NCBI GenBank assembly: GCA_905200905.1
Contig: CAJKMA010000008.1
Coordinates: 1-64,000 of the forward strand
Origin: an uncultured Bacillota bacterium
Lineage (GTDB): Bacteria; Bacillota; Clostridia; Lachnospirales; Lachnospiraceae
DNA: 64,000 nt
Direction of reading: 5' to 3'
In this document: positions 1-8,377 of the stretch, in pieces
Layout: every line of letters begins with the position of its first letter
How positions within the stretch are numbered: the first letter of the stretch is position 1
Made by a program: the position numbers and the translations under genes
Notes under the pieces: generated by a model
Databases searched by the model: none
What the model saw: only the letters and a program-made list of their open reading frames with translations
What the model was told of the DNA's origin: nothing

Positions 1-10
1 TCAAGGATTT

Positions 11-1405
11 CTAGGTATCTTTCCTTTGTAGTCTCACCACAGTCTCCACATGCACTGTCTGACAAAACTGGTCTACACAGCACACTTTTTCCACTCTATA
101 TCCTTTCTCCAAAAACATCTCCAAATCTCTTGCCAAGCTAGTAGGTTTGCAGGAAATATAAACCATTTTCTCCACCCCATACTCTAGAATCTTAGGCAAT
201 GCCTTGGGATGAATACCATCTCTTGGTGGGTCCAACACAATAAAATCCGGCTTCTCCTGAATCTCATCCAATACCTTTAGTACATCTCCCGCAATAAACC
301 TACAATTTCCGATTCCATTTAATCTGGCATTTTCCTCAGCTGCTAAAACAGCTTCCTCTATAATTTCCACTCCAATGACTTCTTTTGCCACTGCTGCCAA
401 AATTTGAGAAATAGTTCCTGTGCCGCTGTACAAGTCAAAGACAGTCATATCCTTTGTATCGCCAATATACTCTCGTGCTGTTTCATAGAGTACTTCAGCT
501 CCATAGGAATTTGGTTGAAAAAAGGAAAACGGTGTAATTTTAAATCTTAGCCCCAAAATTTCCTCGTAAAAATAATCTTTTCCATATAGGATTCTCATTT
601 CATCACTTTTAACCACATCAGAAAGAGCATCATTAATAATATGCAGAAATCCTACTATTTTTCCTTCCAACGTTAAACTCAACAACCGATCCTTCAATTC
701 CTCAAAATCAGCTTCCACCTGGCTGGTAGTTACCAGATTCACCAAAATCTCCCCTGTAGTATTTCCTCTCCTCAAAAGTAAGTGTCTTAAAAATCCTACA
801 TGCTGCATTTTGTGATAATAATCATAGCCTTGTTCCTGGCAATATTCCAGCACGCACTTCAAAATCTCATTCATGTCCTGATGAACTAGTTTGCAATCCA
901 GAGCATTTAATACATCATAGGTACTTCCTTTTTTATGTAAACCGAGTGTTAAAGGACCATCTTTATATGCATCTCCAAAAGAAAATTCCATTTTATTCCG
1001 GTAAGCAAATTCTCTTGGGCTTCCCTTAATTCCCTCAAAGATATAATCCGGATTCCCCTGTTCATCTACCTGTCCGCCTGCCTTTACAGCCTGATCTATA
1101 AGACTTTGAATCTGCTTTGCCTTCATTTCCAACTGATTTTCATAGGACATGGTCTGGTACATGCATCCTCCACACTCTGGAAAAATGCTGCATACTGGTT
1201 TCCTTGTTTCCAAGTAGGAATGTTCTAAAACTTCCAAAAGTCTTCCTTCCACTTTGCTGCCCTTCTTTTTATTAATCATGAATTTGACATGCTGACCTGG
1301 CATTCCATTTTTTACAATAACCTTTTTATCTTCTATCTGAACAATTCCCTTATTAGGAAACTCTACTCTTTCAATAATTCCCTGATAAATTTCACCTTTT
1401 TTCAA
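11..1405 (-). CDS. rlmD: 23S rRNA (uracil-5-)-methyltransferase, RlmD/RlmCD type
   Basis: SAM-dependent enzyme that makes 5-methyluridine in 23S rRNA; in Firmicutes one such enzyme often modifies both U747 and U1939. The 464-residue protein has an N-terminal TRAM-like RNA-binding stretch (about residues 1-60), iron-sulfur cysteines near C72, C78 and C81, a Rossmann methyltransferase core with LDPPRDG, and the catalytic Cys in YISCKP near residue 419. The C-terminal HVETVV motif is intact. The start is a TTG codon preceded by AAGGAAAGGA; no better ATG was found. The gene stands alone, and its stop lies 10 bases from the window edge, so its downstream context is not visible. Confidence 0.92.
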   Translation of the reverse strand: MKKGEIYQGIIERVEFPNKGIVQIEDKKVIVKNGMPGQHVKFMINKKKGSKVEGRLLEVLEHSYLETRKPVCSIFPECGGCMYQTMSYENQLEMKAKQIQSLIDQAVKAGGQVDEQGNPDYIFEGIKGSPREFAYRNKMEFSFGDAYKDGPLTLGLHKKGSTYDVLNALDCKLVHQDMNEILKCVLEYCQEQGYDYYHKMQHVGFLRHLLLRRGNTTGEILVNLVTTSQVEADFEELKDRLLSLTLEGKIVGFLHIINDALSDVVKSDEMRILYGKDYFYEEILGLRFKITPFSFFQPNSYGAEVLYETAREYIGDTKDMTVFDLYSGTGTISQILAAVAKEVIGVEIIEEAVLAAEENARLNGIGNCRFIAGDVLKVLDEIQEKPDFIVLDPPRDGIHPKALPKILEYGVEKMVYISCKPTSLARDLEMFLEKGYRVEKVCCVDQFCQTVHVETVVRLQRKDT

Positions 1406-1440
1406 TGCAATATTCCTTTCCTTCTGACATCTATTTTACA

Positions 1441-1470
1441 GAAAAAGAAGCTCCGGTTTCCCGAAGCTCC
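1441..1470 (-). terminator. Intrinsic terminator after the small membrane protein gene
   Basis: Read on the minus strand, an 8-bp stem (AGCTTCGG pairing with CCGGAGCT, one G-U) closes a GAAA tetraloop and is followed by TCTTTTTC. It lies between the small gene at 1527-1763 and rlmD, so rlmD probably has its own promoter. Confidence 0.75.
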
Positions 1471-1526
1471 CTATTGGCTTTTTCATTCCCTACATACAGA
1501 TTTATAATTCTATCATGGTTGCCAGA

Positions 1527-1763
1527 TTATTCCTGACCTTCTTTTTCCTCATCTTCATCTTCAAAGTAGTCATCGAAATCATCATCGAAGTCCTCTTCAA
1601 AATCTTCCAGATAATCCGGTGTGAAGAAACGGTAAACTGCATATGCGATTCCTGCTACTGCTGCCACAGCCCCAATAATTGCCAGTACCCATAATACAGT
1701 ATTTTTATTTCTTTCATCCTCTTTTTTCTGTAATGCTGTAATTAAATCCTCGATACGATTCAT
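1527..1763 (-). CDS. Small single-pass membrane protein with acidic C-terminal tail
   Basis: A 78-residue protein I do not recognise. Residues 1-20 are charged and probably helical, residues about 23-46 form one hydrophobic transmembrane segment (VLWVLAIIGAVAAVAGIAYA), and the last 30 residues are almost all Asp/Glu with regularly spaced Phe/Tyr. No Cys or enzymatic motif is visible. It has its own extended -10 promoter and a terminator, so it is probably transcribed alone. The charge pattern suggests a bitopic protein whose acidic tail binds a cationic partner or metal; that is inference. Confidence 0.75.
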   Translation of the reverse strand: MNRIEDLITALQKKEDERNKNTVLWVLAIIGAVAAVAGIAYAVYRFFTPDYLEDFEEDFDDDFDDYFEDEDEEKEGQE

Positions 1764-1875
1764 ATGTCCTGCACCATCCTCTCTTTTTACAGATTCCCTG
1801 CAAACTCATTCTTGAAAGCTGTTGTGCGTTGGTTTTGCCTCTGCAAATACGAAGCACCAACTCACTCTTTATGCT

Positions 1876-1884
1876 ATTATACCA
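1876..1884 (-). promoter_or_regulatory. Extended -10 promoter for the small membrane protein
   Basis: The minus strand reads TGGTATAAT, a perfect extended -10 element, about 113 bases upstream of the start codon. No good -35 is seen at 17 bases. The leader it would produce is long for a 78-codon gene. Confidence 0.5.
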
Positions 1885-1914
1885 CTGAACCTGGAATTTT
1901 ACTATCCTTTCTTC

Positions 1915-1941
1915 ATATTTTCTAAAAACTTTAGAAAATAT
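1915..1941 (-). terminator. AT-only hairpin just after pcrA
   Basis: A perfect 12-bp inverted repeat (ATATTTTCTAAA, 3-base loop, TTTAGAAAATAT) begins 7 bases past the pcrA stop. On the minus strand it has no U-tract after it, so it may be a weak terminator or an mRNA 3' end stabiliser rather than a classical terminator. Confidence 0.4.
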
Positions 1942-1947
1942 TTTTCC

Positions 1948-4158
1948 TTAGATTTTTTTCAATTTTGCAAAAGATGCAAACATTTTCTTGATACCTACTT
2001 TATCAAAATTCACGGTAACTTCATAGTCTCGCCCACCTTCAACGATAGCAGTCACCACACCTGTTCCAAATTTTATATGCTTTACTGTGTCTCCCACAGT
2101 ATAGTCCAATCCATCTGCCTTTTTCACTTCAAACTGCTTTGGCACAAATGCCGGCTGCTTAAATGCCTGTTTCATCTGGCGGAAGGAAGTTGGCATTGGA
2201 ATATCCATGGGCTTCTTCTCCTGAAACTCTCTTCCTAACTCCACAAGTTCTCTTGGAATTTCCTTAATAAATCTGGAAACTTTATTATATTGAGTCTCTC
2301 CACGAATCATACGCTGTTGGGCACAAGTCAAAGTCAAATCTTTCATTGCCCTGGTAATTCCCACATAACACAGCCTTCGTTCTTCCTCAATTTCTGTAGG
2401 GTCGTCGGAAGTAATAGTCATATAACTTGGGAACATGCCATCTTCCATTCCAGCCAGATATACGAAAGGAAATTCCAGTCCTTTTGCACTATGCAAAGTC
2501 ATTAAAAGTACCTGATTATCATCCCCATCCACAGAATCAATATCCGCTACCAGTGCTACCTCTTCTAAAAATCCTGACAGGGTCGGCTCCTCATTTTCTT
2601 CCTCATAGGACACCACTTTTGTAATTAACTCGTCAATGTTTTCGATTCTAGCTTCTGCCTCTTCTGTACCTTCTGCCTCCAATTCTTTTACATATCCCGT
2701 GCTTTCAATAATATCTTTTAAAAGCTCAGAAGGAGATAAATACTCAGCCTTACTTCTCAAAGTCTGAATAAAGGTTACAAAAGGCTCCACCTTTGTTGCG
2801 GCTCGCCCAAGAGTAGAAATTGCATTGGCTTCTTTTAAAGCCTCATAAAAGCTCATGCCCATGCTTACTGCATAATCCTGAACTCTAGTAAGGGTAGTCG
2901 CTCCGATTCCTCTCTTTGGAACATTAATAATACGCCGTACCGCCAAATCATCTCTGGCATTATCTACGGTTTTTAAATATGCAAGTAAGTCTTTGATTTC
3001 CTTTCTGGCATAGAAGTTTACTCCACCTACTAATTTATACGGAATATTTGCCATAAGGAATTTCTCTTCAAAAAGACGGGACTGAGCATTTGTCCTGTAT
3101 AAAATGGCAATATCCCGATACTGGGCATCCTTCTCCCTCACCTTCTTACTAATATCCCCTACAATATATTCTGCTTCTTCATAGGCATTCATAAACTGGC
3201 GGAAGTGCAGCTTTTCTCCTTCTTCATTTTCCGTCCAAAGGGTCTTTCTCTTACGCTCCATATTATTTTGAATAACCTGATTTGCCGCATTTAAAATGTT
3301 CTGTGTAGAACGGTAATTCTGTTCCAGCCTTACCACCTTTGCATCTGGAAAGACATTCTCAAATCCCAAAATATTACCAATATTGGCTCCACGGAATTTA
3401 TAAATAGACTGGTCATCATCTCCTACAACACAAAGATTTCTGTACTTTCCTGCCAGGAGGCTAACAAACTTAAATTGAGCAGTGTTTGTATCCTGGTACT
3501 CATCCACCATAATATATTTAAACCGTTCCTGGAAATATTCCAATACATCCGGGCATGCTTGGAACAATTCCACTGTTTTCATAATCAAATCATCAAAATC
3601 CAGTGCATTATTCTTTTTCAGCTCTTTCTGGTATTCTTTATATGCCAGAGCTATTTTTCGCTTAGAGAAGTCCCCCATAACCTTCAGCTCATATTCCTCT
3701 GGACCAATCAACTCATCCTTTGCGCTGGAAATAGCCGCCATAATGGATCTTTCCTTATAAATCTTTGTATCAATATCAAGCCGTTTGCAAATATCCTTCA
3801 TCAAAGTTTTTTGATCATCTGTATCATAAATTGTAAAATTCGTATCAAAGCCCAGTCGGTCAATAAAACGGCGAAGCATGCGAACACAGCTGGAATGAAA
3901 TGTAGATACCCATATGCTCTCGGAACCAAATCCTACAATCTTATCCACTCTTTCTCTCATCTCTCCTGCTGCTTTATTGGTAAAAGTAATGGCCATAATA
4001 TTCCATGGATTTACCCCTTTTTCTTCTATCAAATAAGCAATTCTATGAGTCAGTACTCTGGTCTTTCCTGAACCAGCACCTGCCAGAATCAGTACCGGAC
4101 CTTCTGTATGAAAAACTGCTTCTTGCTGCTGTGTATTTAATGTATCGTAGATACTCAT
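1948..4158 (-). CDS. pcrA: ATP-dependent DNA helicase PcrA (UvrD/Rep family)
   Basis: Superfamily 1A 3'-5' helicase used in nucleotide excision repair, rolling-circle replication and removal of RecA filaments. The 736-residue protein has Walker A (GAGSGKT), Walker B/DExx (VDEYQDTNTAQ), the VVGDDDQSIYKFRGA motif III, and the C-terminal motifs LMTLHSAKGLEF and RRLCYVGITRA. Its tail (about 680-736) holds the small PcrA C-terminal domain (GDTVKHIKFGTG). The open frame extends six codons upstream to a TTG, but GGAGG within that extension is the ribosome site for the ATG at 4158, so the shorter start is used. The promoter overlaps a LexA-type box. Confidence 0.95.
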   Translation of the reverse strand: MSIYDTLNTQQQEAVFHTEGPVLILAGAGSGKTRVLTHRIAYLIEEKGVNPWNIMAITFTNKAAGEMRERVDKIVGFGSESIWVSTFHSSCVRMLRRFIDRLGFDTNFTIYDTDDQKTLMKDICKRLDIDTKIYKERSIMAAISSAKDELIGPEEYELKVMGDFSKRKIALAYKEYQKELKKNNALDFDDLIMKTVELFQACPDVLEYFQERFKYIMVDEYQDTNTAQFKFVSLLAGKYRNLCVVGDDDQSIYKFRGANIGNILGFENVFPDAKVVRLEQNYRSTQNILNAANQVIQNNMERKRKTLWTENEEGEKLHFRQFMNAYEEAEYIVGDISKKVREKDAQYRDIAILYRTNAQSRLFEEKFLMANIPYKLVGGVNFYARKEIKDLLAYLKTVDNARDDLAVRRIINVPKRGIGATTLTRVQDYAVSMGMSFYEALKEANAISTLGRAATKVEPFVTFIQTLRSKAEYLSPSELLKDIIESTGYVKELEAEGTEEAEARIENIDELITKVVSYEEENEEPTLSGFLEEVALVADIDSVDGDDNQVLLMTLHSAKGLEFPFVYLAGMEDGMFPSYMTITSDDPTEIEEERRLCYVGITRAMKDLTLTCAQQRMIRGETQYNKVSRFIKEIPRELVELGREFQEKKPMDIPMPTSFRQMKQAFKQPAFVPKQFEVKKADGLDYTVGDTVKHIKFGTGVVTAIVEGGRDYEVTVNFDKVGIKKMFASFAKLKKI

Positions 4159-4174
4159 AAATTCTCTTTCCTCC

Positions 4175-4188
4175 AAAACATTTGTTCT
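4175..4188 (-). promoter_or_regulatory. LexA/DinR-type SOS box at the pcrA start site
   Basis: The minus strand reads AGAACAAATGTTTT, which fits the Gram-positive LexA core GAAC-N4-GTTY with the preferred RNRY spacer. It begins 4 bases past the -10 box of the pcrA promoter and so covers the expected +1, a position suited to repression. Confidence 0.65.
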
Positions 4189-4191
4189 TAC

Positions 4192-4220
4192 ACTATACCA
4201 TTGTAGAAAGAATAACGCAA
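4192..4220 (-). promoter_or_regulatory. pcrA promoter
   Basis: TTGCGT, 17-base spacer, TATAGT with a TGG extension just before the -10. The weak -35 is compensated by the extended -10. It is back to back with the divergent promoter at 4226-4254. Confidence 0.65.
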
Positions 4221-4225
4221 GTAAC

Positions 4226-4254
4226 TTTACAAATAGTATTAAAAACTATATAAT
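4226..4254 (+). promoter_or_regulatory. Promoter of the DUF1836 gene
   Basis: TTTACA, exactly 17 bases, then a perfect TATAAT. Expected +1 is near 4262, only about 14 bases before the ATG at 4276, leaving just room for the AGAGGTG ribosome site. A leader this short leaves no space for RNA control. Confidence 0.75.
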
Positions 4255-4275
4255 AGGGAATAGAGGTGATAAAAC

Positions 4276-4872
4276 ATGACTATAGACACAAAAGACATTT
4301 TAAACAGCATTTTAAACAGCATTTCCAGAATTGATTATATCAAAACAGAGGAAATACCAAATATAGATTTATATATGGACCAAGTGACTACTTTTATGGA
4401 AGAACATTTAGCAGCTTCCAAGCGACATCCGGAAGATAAAATTCTTACGAAAACCATGATTAATAATTATGCCAAGAATCGTCTGCTTCCGCCACCAACA
4501 AAAAAGAAATATTCCAAAGAGCATCTGCTTATCTTAACCTTTATTTATTACTTTAAAAATATTTTATCCATTAATGATATCCAAGTACTTTTGACTCCTC
4601 TTACGGAAAAATATTTTTCCCAGGAAAATAATGTCAAACTTACGGATATCTATGAAGAAATTATGAATCTAGAGCTTTCTCAAATTGAACCATTGGCTAA
4701 GGATGTTACCAGAAAATTCAAAAAATCTCAGGAATCCTTTTCAGATATAAACAGGGAAGAAAGTGAATTCCTACAAAAATTCGCTTTTATCTGTATGCTC
4801 AGTTTTGATGTTTATGTAAAAAAGCAAGTCATTGAACAACTGATTGACCATATGTCAGATCCCACAAACTAA
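4276..4872 (+). CDS. DUF1836 domain protein, probable MerR-like DNA-binding regulator
   Basis: A 198-residue cytosolic protein of the DUF1836 family, common in Firmicutes and built around a winged helix related to MerR. The signature lies near residues 58-80: TKTMINNYAKNRLLPPPTKKKYS, split here as TKTMINNYAKN and LLPPPTKKKYS, followed by KEHLLIL and LSINDIQ. The rest is helical, with no effector domain I can name. Near the N-terminus a perfect 12-base tandem duplication (4297-4320) encodes ILNS twice. The gene is divergent from pcrA and convergent with the TrpR-like gene. Targets are unknown. Confidence 0.85.
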   Translation: MTIDTKDILNSILNSISRIDYIKTEEIPNIDLYMDQVTTFMEEHLAASKRHPEDKILTKTMINNYAKNRLLPPPTKKKYSKEHLLILTFIYYFKNILSINDIQVLLTPLTEKYFSQENNVKLTDIYEEIMNLELSQIEPLAKDVTRKFKKSQESFSDINREESEFLQKFAFICMLSFDVYVKKQVIEQLIDHMSDPTN

Positions 4873-4881
4873 TTTCCTACA

Positions 4882-4969
4882 AAAAAGAAGCCGTCACACA
4901 TGAAAATGCATATAGGGAGTTGAATGTAATACTCTTCCCTATATACATTTTGTGTAACAGCTTCTTTTT
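4882..4969. terminator. Long bidirectional terminator between convergent genes
   Basis: A long imperfect inverted repeat: outer arms AAAAAGAAGC and GCTTCTTTTT, inner arms around ATATAGGGA and TCCCTATAT. A-tract on one side and T-tract on the other let it stop transcription from both the DUF1836 gene and the TrpR-like gene. Confidence 0.8.
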
Positions 4970-4986
4970 GTCTAACAGACAAGTTC

Positions 4987-5283
4987 TTATTTTTCCTGCT
5001 CTTCCATTCTCTCAAATACCATGTCATATCCGTCATTTCCGTAATTCAGGCTTCTGTTTACACGGCTGATGGTTGCTGTGGATGCTCCTGTTTTTTCTGA
5101 AATTTCCAAATAAGTTCTTTTCTCTTTCAGCATCTTAGCAACTTCAAAACGCTGGGATAAAGACAAAATCTCATTTACTGTACATACATCTTCAAAAAAC
5201 AAATAACATTCTTCTCTGTTTTTCAAACTGAGAATTGCATCAAACAAGGAATCAACTGCTTCTGTGTGAATTTTCTTACTCAT
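4987..5283 (-). CDS. YerC/YecD-type TrpR-related repressor
   Basis: A 98-residue helix-turn-helix protein of the TrpR superfamily (YerC/YecD subgroup). The recognition region reads LSLSQRFEVAKMLKEKRTY followed by LEISEKTGASTATISRV and NRSLNYG, matching that family. The start is the ATG at 5283, with AAGGAG nine bases upstream; the frame is open further upstream without a better ribosome site. The length fits the family (about 95-105 residues). Its ligand and targets are not evident; nothing in the window looks like a tryptophan operon. Confidence 0.88.
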   Translation of the reverse strand: MSKKIHTEAVDSLFDAILSLKNREECYLFFEDVCTVNEILSLSQRFEVAKMLKEKRTYLEISEKTGASTATISRVNRSLNYGNDGYDMVFERMEEQEK

Positions 5284-5465
5284 AGTCAAAATCTCCTTAA
5301 CATTGTAATATACACCCCGTAATAGATTCCCGAAACTTCTTTGGTACTCTACCACTTTATCGGTTATATCTTCCATTACTATAATACATATTAACACAGT
5401 AAATTTTTGAAGTAAAGAAGAGTCTTGTCATTTTTCTACTTTATCTGTAAAATTTTTATAAATTT

Positions 5466-6209
5466 TTACAGTTCATCAAGAATCTTCCTTGCTTCCCGAA
5501 CTCTTTTTTCACTGGTACGCCAAATTTCATATTCACTTACAGATGCAATACCCATACTCACATCCTGTTTCCGGTAACGCATTTCGCTTTCCATAGAAAT
5601 TTTCCCTGACATATGATAGGCTTTTGCTTTTGTCTTTTCTGCCAGCACAGGAAGCACAGATGCATCTACACCTCCTCCAACGAGAATTTCTGTTTCTCCC
5701 TGTGCTTTTTCCACTAGTTCTTTTAAAAGTTCTACTCCATCTATACAGGTATTTTTCTGTCCTGAGGTCAAGATAGTATTAATTCCAAGTTTCCTGGCCT
5801 CTTCCAGTGCCATAAACGGATTTTTGCACATATCAAATGCCCTGTGTAAGGTAACTGACATTCCTTGGGCTTCTTCTATAAGTTCCTTCATCTGTTCCAC
5901 ATTCAATGTCCCATCTGGTTTCATAGTTCCAATAACGATTCCATCTGCACCAAGCTTACGAAAACTCCTGATCTCTTCTTTTATGATTTCATGCTCAAAA
6001 TCTGTATAACAGAAATCACCAAATCTTGGTCTTAATAAGACGCGAATCGGAAGATCCACCTGTTCTCTGATTTTCCAGTAGAGTGCCTGTGAGGGAGACA
6101 AACCACCTATCACAAGAGCACTACACAGTTCAATCCGATCTGCACCGCCTTTTTTTGCAGCAATGGCAGATTCCACAGAGTCCACACAGCATTCTAATGT
6201 ATATCCCAT
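5466..6209 (-). CDS. cutC: CutC family protein
   Basis: A 247-residue TIM-barrel protein of the CutC family, historically tied to copper homeostasis although its biochemical role is unsettled. Conserved stretches are visible: LECCVDSVESA near the N-terminus, GADRIELCSAL, PIRVLLRPRFGDFCY, GADGIVIG, VTLHRAFDMC, ILTSGQ and EILVGGGV. The start ATG has AGGAGGG immediately upstream. It follows the PTS operon on the same strand after a 14-bp hairpin and is probably transcribed mainly on its own. No metal transporter lies nearby. Confidence 0.92.
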   Translation of the reverse strand: MGYTLECCVDSVESAIAAKKGGADRIELCSALVIGGLSPSQALYWKIREQVDLPIRVLLRPRFGDFCYTDFEHEIIKEEIRSFRKLGADGIVIGTMKPDGTLNVEQMKELIEEAQGMSVTLHRAFDMCKNPFMALEEARKLGINTILTSGQKNTCIDGVELLKELVEKAQGETEILVGGGVDASVLPVLAEKTKAKAYHMSGKISMESEMRYRKQDVSMGIASVSEYEIWRTSEKRVREARKILDEL

Positions 6210-6247
6210 AAACCCTCCTGTAAAACAAAATCAACCAATAGATAGCA

Positions 6248-6279
6248 CATAAGGAAATGCATTCCTGCATTTCCTTATG
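6248..6279 (-). terminator. Hairpin at the end of the PTS operon
   Basis: A perfect 14-bp stem (CATAAGGAAATGCA, TTCC loop, TGCATTTCCTTATG) about 22 bases past the EIICB stop. The following minus-strand bases are only moderately U-rich, so termination may be partial. Confidence 0.6.
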
Positions 6280-6301
6280 CTTTGCTTATATTATGTAGTT
6301 C

Positions 6302-7780
6302 TTATTTACATAATTTCTTGAATTCGTCTGCAACATGCTGTACCTGTGTTCCAATGATAACCTGTACGCTTGTTTTTCCTGGACGGATAACTCCTGCAAC
6401 ACCTGCAGATTTAATTACGCTTTCATCAACTAATGTATTATCTTTTATTTCCAGACGAAGTCTTGTAATACAGTTGTCGATAGAAGTAATGTTTTCTTTT
6501 CCGCCTAAACCTTCTAAGACAATTCTTGCAACTTCTGTAAAGTCATTGTTTGCTAATACTACTTTTGTTTCATCTGTATCATCATCTTCTCTACCTGGTG
6601 TTTTTAAATTAAACTTTGTGATAGCGAAACGGAATACCACGTAGAAAATAATGAATGCTGCAATACCAAGTGGAATAATCATCCATGTTTTTTCAGCTGC
6701 TGGCAGGGAAGCAGAGAATAATAAGTCTGTTGCACCTGCGGAGAAGGAGAATCCTGCACGGAATCCTAATAAAGTAGTTACAGTTACGAAAATACCGTAT
6801 AATAATGCATAAACTACATATAAACCTGGTGCCAGGAACATGAAACCAAATTCAAATGGTTCTGTAACACCACAAAGGAAAGCACAGAAAGCAGCGGATC
6901 CTACAAGACCGATGGCTACTTTTTTCTTATTGCTTTTTGCTGTGTGAACCATAGCTAAAGCTGCACCTGGAACACCGAACATCATACATGGGAAGAATCC
7001 TGACATGTACATACCAAGGCTCCAGTCCACATCTGCAGATGTCATACCTGCCCAGAATTTCTGTAAGTCACCAAGACCGATGGTATCAAACCAGAATACA
7101 TTGTTTAATGCGTGATGTAATCCGGTTGGAATTAACAGACGGTTTAAGAATGCATAGATACCAGCACCTACTGCATCTAACTTAACAATAGACTGACCTA
7201 TTGAAACTAATCCCCCAAAAATAATTGGCCATACAAACAGTAAAATTGCGGATACAACGATGGAAACAACACCTGCGATGATTGCAACACAACGTTTTCC
7301 GCTGAAGAATGCAAGGAAGTTCGGAAGTTTTGTTCCTTTGAACTTGTTGTAGCAGGTTGCACCAATAATACCGGCAAGAATACCAATAAATGGGTTCTCA
7401 ATTTTCTGGAATGCAATAAACTTAGCGGTTCCTTCTTCCAGAGTCATCAGGGTTCCAACAACACCTGTAGACAACAACGTTGTCATCATCAGCCAGGAAG
7501 CTAAAGCTGCAAGAGCTGCTGTACCATCATTGTCATCTGCCATACCAACACCGACACCAATAACAAATAAGAGCGCCATATTGTCAATCAACGCTGAACC
7601 AGCTTTGATCAGGAAAAATCCTATGGTATAAGCCGTACCACTTGCAACATAACCATTTACTTCGCCCGCCATAGCAGCCGGAGCCAGTGCGTAACCGATA
7701 CCCATAAGGATACCGCAAATAGGTAAGCATGCTACTGGAAGCATTAAGGCTTTACCTAATTTCTGAAGATATTTCATCAT
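6302..7780 (-). CDS. PTS glucose/N-acetylglucosamine-family EIICB permease
   Basis: Membrane permease that takes up and phosphorylates a hexose. Residues about 1-385 are a multi-spanning EIIC domain with the sugar-site GVTEPFEFGFMF and the family stretch LLIPTGLHHALNN. After a short acidic linker (GREDDDTDE), the EIIB domain (about 405-492) carries the phosphocysteine in NCITRLRL. There is no fused EIIA; a separate EIIA gene lies directly upstream. It ends the operon antiterminator-HPr-EI-EIIA-EIICB. Domain order suits NagE or PtsG; glucose and GlcNAc cannot be told apart from sequence alone. The 86-base gap upstream contains a hairpin that could tune its expression. Confidence 0.9.
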   Translation of the reverse strand: MMKYLQKLGKALMLPVACLPICGILMGIGYALAPAAMAGEVNGYVASGTAYTIGFFLIKAGSALIDNMALLFVIGVGVGMADDNDGTAALAALASWLMMTTLLSTGVVGTLMTLEEGTAKFIAFQKIENPFIGILAGIIGATCYNKFKGTKLPNFLAFFSGKRCVAIIAGVVSIVVSAILLFVWPIIFGGLVSIGQSIVKLDAVGAGIYAFLNRLLIPTGLHHALNNVFWFDTIGLGDLQKFWAGMTSADVDWSLGMYMSGFFPCMMFGVPGAALAMVHTAKSNKKKVAIGLVGSAAFCAFLCGVTEPFEFGFMFLAPGLYVVYALLYGIFVTVTTLLGFRAGFSFSAGATDLLFSASLPAAEKTWMIIPLGIAAFIIFYVVFRFAITKFNLKTPGREDDDTDETKVVLANNDFTEVARIVLEGLGGKENITSIDNCITRLRLEIKDNTLVDESVIKSAGVAGVIRPGKTSVQVIIGTQVQHVADEFKKLCK

Positions 7781-7866
7781 AACTTTTTCCTCCTTTTTCT
7801 TTTTCTCTTTCTTATGTGAAATCTTCTTTTATATAAAAGCCTGTTTTACAGACTTATATACCTTTC

Positions 7867-8364
7867 TTATTTTGTAACAGTCAAAACTTCATCCAGTACC
7901 TTTACGGTCTTTCCAGCAGATGCCTGAATTTCACTGTAATCTGATGTATTGCAGATTACCATTGGCACGATAGTGTCAAGTCCTGCTTCCTTAATCGCTT
8001 CAATATCAAATTCCAGAAGAAGGTCTCCTGCTTTTACTTTATCTCCTGCCGCAACATGTGCTGTAAAGGGTTCTCCCTTTAACGTAACCGTATCAAGCCC
8101 AATGTGAATCAGAATTTCAATTCCACTATCTGATGTCATGGAAATAGCATGCTTTGTATCAAATACCATTGCTATCGTTCCATCAATGGGTGCCACTACC
8201 TTTCCTACAGAAGGAATAATCGCAACACCTTTTCCTAAAATTTCCTCTCCAAAAGTAGGATCACTTACTTTTGAAAGTTCCACTGCTTCTCCCTCAACAG
8301 GTGCTCCTAACACTTCTCCTTTTTTCTTTCCTAATCCTAATTTTTCTTTTAATGAACCAAACAT
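7867..8364 (-). CDS. PTS EIIA component, glucose type (Crr-like)
   Basis: Soluble 165-residue phosphocarrier that takes phosphate from HPr and passes it to EIIB. The phosphorylated His lies in ILIHIGLDTV and the supporting His in TKHAIS; GEPFTAHVAAGDKVKAGD and PMVICN are family landmarks. A good AGGAGAG site precedes the ATG. It lies 13 bases after ptsI and 86 bases before the EIICB gene and most likely serves that permease, which has no EIIA of its own. The N-terminal 30 residues are a charged, flexible leader. Confidence 0.92.
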   Translation of the reverse strand: MFGSLKEKLGLGKKKGEVLGAPVEGEAVELSKVSDPTFGEEILGKGVAIIPSVGKVVAPIDGTIAMVFDTKHAISMTSDSGIEILIHIGLDTVTLKGEPFTAHVAAGDKVKAGDLLLEFDIEAIKEAGLDTIVPMVICNTSDYSEIQASAGKTVKVLDEVLTVTK

Positions 8365-8377
8365 AATGCTCTCCTCT

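Noticed and set aside
3475..4071. A 198-codon plus-strand open frame inside pcrA
   Set aside because: Antisense shadow of a well-conserved gene, with no ribosome site or family match. Many similar shadows on the opposite strand of uvrA, clpX and ptsI were dropped for the same reason.
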